DNA of 8,427 nt, taken from Candidatus Methanomethylicia archaeon. Its GTDB lineage: Archaea; Thermoproteota; Methanomethylicia; Methanomethylicales; Methanomethylicaceae. Both the position numbers and the translations under genes were made by a program. This document shows, one piece after another, positions 6,009-8,427 of the stretch (positions are counted from its first letter, which is position 1; every line of letters begins with the position of its first letter). The notes below the pieces were generated by a model, which was given only the letters and a program-made list of their open reading frames with translations, made no database searches and had not been told where the DNA came from. The stretch lies in NCBI GenBank assembly GCA_024464205.1, contig JANHAI010000037.1, forward strand, positions 1 to 8,427, given 5' to 3'.

Positions 6009-6758
6009 TCAGGGGGGATGGCCTACTGTGCTGAGGTAAATTACTGATTCCTCGATGCCGTCTAGGCAGAAGATCTTGTTTACCTCATCGTCAAAAAAGG
6101 CGCCTATCTGGCACGTTGCTAGCCCTATGCTGACTGCCGCGAGTGCGAGGTTCTGCGCGATGTGGCCGGCATCCAAGTATATGTATCTGTATGCACGATC
6201 TTTGTATTTCCATTTTGAGCGCCCAAAGATAGCGCTCCATGCGACGACCGCCTGGGCCTTGCCACACATTTCCTGCTCTAGGCAGGCATAGCTGATCTCC
6301 CTCCTAAAGTCGCCAGTCACGATCTCTTCCATCTGGTGCCCTATGACGTTGTAGTGGTATATTCCGGCGTGGATCCCCTCCACATCATTAACCTGAACAT
6401 ATGTCTCTATAGGATAAAGGCCACCCGCTGAGGGAGCTGTCCTGAAGATGAAGCCCCTTTTAGCTTCGCGCATCCCGTTCTGCGCCCAGAGAAGGAACGA
6501 GAGCTGCTCCTTGGAGATTGGTTTCTGCACAAATTCCCTCACGCTCTTCCTCTTCTTGAGGCATTCTGCGAGGGGGAGTGTTTCAGCCTGAGGGTTTGGC
6601 AAAGGAATGGTGCTCGCGGCACGGTACTTCTTGAAAGGCTCAGGCATCTTCGTCCAGTCCAACGATTTCCCGCTCAGGCTTTCAAGATAATATTTAGTTG
6701 CCCGTTGGAACTCGTCTCCAATGTTTTCTTTCACCTGGAAACCCCCGTATTTGCTCAT
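6009..6758 (-). CDS. SagB/ThcOx-type nitroreductase-family FMN oxidoreductase
   Basis: A 249-aa member of the nitroreductase fold, SagB/ThcOx branch. After an N-terminal leader region (about 1-60) comes KKRKSVREFVQKPISKEQLS (68-87), the FMN-phosphate-binding Arg/Ser block, then LLWAQNGM (89-96), the diagnostic RTAPSAGGLYPIETYV (106-121), GIYHY (132-136), and a C-terminal DAGHIAQNLALAAVSIGL helix (196-213). Characterised SagB proteins oxidise azolines to azoles in peptide natural products, working with a YcaO cyclodehydratase; none is seen here, so the substrate is open, and many archaeal homologues are stand-alone. Start: ATG 6758, with GAAGTGA just upstream; a GTG at 6764 would overlap the peptidase stop by 4 nt and add two residues. 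Either way it is tightly coupled to the M20 gene upstream. Confidence 0.88.
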   Translation of the reverse strand: MSKYGGFQVKENIGDEFQRATKYYLESLSGKSLDWTKMPEPFKKYRAASTIPLPNPQAETLPLAECLKKRKSVREFVQKPISKEQLSFLLWAQNGMREAKRGFIFRTAPSAGGLYPIETYVQVNDVEGIHAGIYHYNVIGHQMEEIVTGDFRREISYACLEQEMCGKAQAVVAWSAIFGRSKWKYKDRAYRYIYLDAGHIAQNLALAAVSIGLATCQIGAFFDDEVNKIFCLDGIEESVIYLSTVGHPP

Positions 6759-6760
6759 TT

Positions 6761-7951
6761 TCACTTCAGGAAAGACCTAGACAGCTCATAGTAGAAGCGT
6801 GTTGCCTTCTCCAGGTTCTCGATCTTGACGTATTCGTTTGGCTGGTGCCCAAGATAGATATTCCTCCTCAAGTCGTATTCTCCAGGTCCAAGTATTATCG
6901 TCGGTATAGACCGCTTCGTGGCAAAGATCGCAGCGTCAGTGAAGAAGTTAACGCCGAATGGGGGATCCAATGGCAAGCCCAATGTGGAGGGGCCCAGCGC
7001 CTGGGCCATCTTGACAAAGTCTGATGATGGATCCGTTGCGAAGGGCAGGCGCTCGTTGATAACCTTTATTTCTCCCCTGAAACCATTCAGCTTGTCCTTC
7101 ATGCCATCAACTGCCTCCTGCATGGCGCGTATTATTTTGGGGTGCTCCTGGCTTGGGACTGGCCTTAGGTCTATGGTTGCAGTGCACCTGTCTGGGATGG
7201 AGTTGGTCTTCACTCCACCCACTATGGTCGCGATATTGATTGTTGGCGGGGAGAGGTAAGGGTCTTTGGCATATCCTATCGACTCCCATTTCGACTTGAT
7301 CTCATGGATGGTCGCCACCATGTGCTCAATAGCGTTGATGCCGATCTCTGGTTGCGTACTGTGGGCGGTCTTCCCGTACGTATTGACCTCCAGCCATATT
7401 GTCCCCTTCTCTGCTATGACGAGCTCCAGGCTCGTTGATTCTGGGATCACAATTCCCCCTATCCCGTCGAGGGTGTTTCTGTCTACATAGTGCCTCGCTC
7501 CAATGCTGTCGGACTCTTCCCCGGAAACTGCAGTGATGATCAAATCTCCTTTCATCTTCTCCCCAGAAGCAGCCAGCAGGCCTCCAGCCACTGACATTGA
7601 AGCGACGCCGCCTTTCATGTCACTCGATCCCCTGCCATAGATTTTTCCATCGGCAACGTCTCCAGCGAAAGGATCCCTCGACCATGTAGATAGATCTCCT
7701 GGGGGGACCACATCCAAGTGCCCATTGAACATTAGAGCAGGCCCGTCCCCTCTCCCTCGGAGGAGGGCGACCACATTCGCCCTGTTCTTTGCAACTTCGA
7801 CGACTTCGGTCTCGAAGCTGAAGCCTTTGAGGCGCTGGGCAAGGAGCTCTGCTGCAGGTAGCTCGTCCCCGGGAGGGTTGATGCTCCTTATCCTTACTAG
7901 GTCCCGCGTTAAGCGGACGACTTCATCTCTTACTGATGACCTGTCCAACAT
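6761..7951 (-). CDS. M20-family metallo-deacylase/peptidase (ArgE/DapE/CPG2 type)
   Basis: A 396-aa zinc-dependent M20 hydrolase, full length for the family. Metal and catalytic residues are present: GHLDVVPPGD (77-86; H78, D80), GRGSSDMKGG (106-115; D111 bridging), GEES (144-147; catalytic E145, metal E146), E171 in IPEST, and H369 in LGHQPNEY. The lid/dimerisation domain is about 183-300 (GKTAHSTQPEIGINAIEHM and NSIPDRCTATIDLRP are typical). Members remove acyl groups from amino acids or cleave small peptides; the subgroup cannot be told apart here, so ArgE, DapE or carboxypeptidase naming would be a guess. Cytosolic, no signal peptide. It leads a two-gene unit with the SagB-type oxidoreductase, which follows within a few bases. 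ATG 7951 has only a weak SD-like AGGG, and AT-rich promoter-like runs precede it. Confidence 0.92.
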   Translation of the reverse strand: MLDRSSVRDEVVRLTRDLVRIRSINPPGDELPAAELLAQRLKGFSFETEVVEVAKNRANVVALLRGRGDGPALMFNGHLDVVPPGDLSTWSRDPFAGDVADGKIYGRGSSDMKGGVASMSVAGGLLAASGEKMKGDLIITAVSGEESDSIGARHYVDRNTLDGIGGIVIPESTSLELVIAEKGTIWLEVNTYGKTAHSTQPEIGINAIEHMVATIHEIKSKWESIGYAKDPYLSPPTINIATIVGGVKTNSIPDRCTATIDLRPVPSQEHPKIIRAMQEAVDGMKDKLNGFRGEIKVINERLPFATDPSSDFVKMAQALGPSTLGLPLDPPFGVNFFTDAAIFATKRSIPTIILGPGEYDLRRNIYLGHQPNEYVKIENLEKATRFYYELSRSFLK

Positions 7952-7965
7952 AAAAAGCCCTATAG

Positions 7966-7996
7966 AATATAATTGATTTCCCTGTATTTAGCTTTC
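7966..7996 (-). promoter_or_regulatory. Putative promoter region of the peptidase-oxidoreductase pair
   Basis: Read on the minus strand, GAAAGC followed by TAAATA (7996-7985) looks like a BRE/TATA pair that would start transcription about 10 nt before ATG 7951. A second run, AATTATAT near 7972-7966, is closer to the gene and less well spaced. Which one is used cannot be decided. Confidence 0.3.
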
Positions 7997-8024
7997 AGCC
8001 GCTGGAGTTGGTCATTTTTACTAA

Positions 8025-8037
8025 GGAAAGTATTTAT
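8025..8037 (+). promoter_or_regulatory. BRE/TATA of the right-edge gene
   Basis: GGAAAG (8025-8030) followed by TATTTATT is one of the best BRE/TATA matches in the window. It is centred about 27 nt before ATG 8061, as expected for a leaderless archaeal mRNA, and no SD precedes that ATG. Confidence 0.5.
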
Positions 8038-8060
8038 TGCCATCAAAAAGACCATTCATC

Positions 8061-8427
8061 ATGGACAGCACAAGCAAGAAGAAAGTGCTCAAGTGGCTAT
8101 TCGAAGAGGGATTCAAGCCAATTGCGACGAGTGTCGCAGAGAGCAAGTTGGATATCGGCATCTCTGTTGCAGGATGCGAGATGCAGGTTACAGAGAATGC
8201 CCGTGGCGACGCCGTCTTGGTAAGGTCGAACTTTGTTTTCAACTCCTACCAAGCTGATCTATTCGCCAGGATGGAGCATAAGACAAAGATGGAGTATTTG
8301 TGGGAGCTAAGGCTCCGGCTACTTGGGAACAACGAGGTCGGGGCTTTCCAATTGAAAGGCTCTGCGCGAGGCATTGAGGCGCTCGTCCAAGCGAGGGGCA
8401 TATTCAGAGATGGGCTTACCAAGGACA
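8061..8427 (+). CDS. Small archaeal protein, possibly DUF2299-like; 3' truncated by the window
   Basis: An open frame from ATG 8061 runs 122 codons to the right edge without a stop. It opens with MDSTSKKKVLKWLFEEGFKP, a short basic helix with the WL-EEG pattern, continues with alternating strands (LDIGISVAG, GDAVLVRSNFVF) and a charged helix (KTKMEYLWELRLRLLG, about 75-90). This order resembles archaeal DUF2299-type proteins of about 150 aa, whose function is unknown; the match is from memory and tentative. No signal peptide, no catalytic motif. It is divergent from the M20 gene with 109 nt between start codons, and a well-placed BRE/TATA and lack of SD support the start as leaderless. Codon use is like that of its neighbours. 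Confidence 0.72.
   Translation, partial: MDSTSKKKVLKWLFEEGFKPIATSVAESKLDIGISVAGCEMQVTENARGDAVLVRSNFVFNSYQADLFARMEHKTKMEYLWELRLRLLGNNEVGAFQLKGSARGIEALVQARGIFRDGLTKD

Noticed and set aside
6009..7951. RiPP (thiazole/oxazole peptide) gene cluster
   Set aside because: Only the SagB-type enzyme is present; no YcaO, precursor peptide or exporter lies in the window.
7973..8257. Plus-strand frame of 94 codons covering the right-edge gene start
   Set aside because: It overlaps the better-supported frame from 8061, which remains open to the edge and has a proper promoter and protein-like composition.

Overview
The window looks like a piece of an archaeal chromosome. It carries a two-gene lipoate-protein ligase (separate LplA and LplB), a pair of biotin-synthase-like radical SAM proteins of the LipS1/LipS2 type, and a TrmB-like regulator. 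Arg is mostly AGG and Ile often ATA. Several first genes have BRE/TATA-like elements about 20-30 nt before the start codon, as in leaderless archaeal mRNAs, while operon-internal genes have Shine-Dalgarno (SD) sequences of the GGAGGTGATC type. The lineage cannot be fixed from this stretch. A TACK/Thermoproteota-like or Thermoplasmata-like archaeon is only a guess. There is no sign of phage, insertion sequences, CRISPR, tRNA or rRNA.

Layout, left to right. Positions 1-35 hold the first codons of a minus-strand gene that leaves the window; it diverges from a rhomboid intramembrane protease (163-780, +). Next is a TrmB-like transcription regulator (930-1709, +). The centre is a compact plus-strand operon: a radical SAM protein of 325 aa (1773-2750), LplA (2722-3480), LplB (3485-3751) and a second radical SAM protein of 286 aa (3748-4608), with overlaps or a 4-nt gap at each junction. 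A long TspO/MBR-type membrane protein follows (4739-5506, +). It meets a universal stress protein (5503-5940, -) tail to tail. A minus-strand pair then reads from right to left: an M20-family deacylase/peptidase (6761-7951) followed by a SagB-type FMN oxidoreductase (6009-6758). A divergent, truncated small-protein gene that may be DUF2299-like (8061 to the edge, +) closes the window.

The main biological unit is the lipoyl-assembly operon. By family knowledge, LplA with LplB activates octanoate or lipoate and attaches it to a lysine of an apo-protein, and the two radical SAM proteins then insert sulfur at C8 and C6 of the bound octanoyl chain, replacing LipB/LipA. All four components are adjacent here, so the locus is a candidate self-contained lipoyl factory. 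Its acceptor protein (glycine cleavage H, a 2-oxoacid dehydrogenase E2, or an sHdr-type lipoate-binding protein) is not in the window. The other genes are mostly single transcription units without an evident functional link to it; the TrmB-like gene 63 nt upstream is the only candidate local regulator.

No intergenic stretch exceeds about 150 bases.
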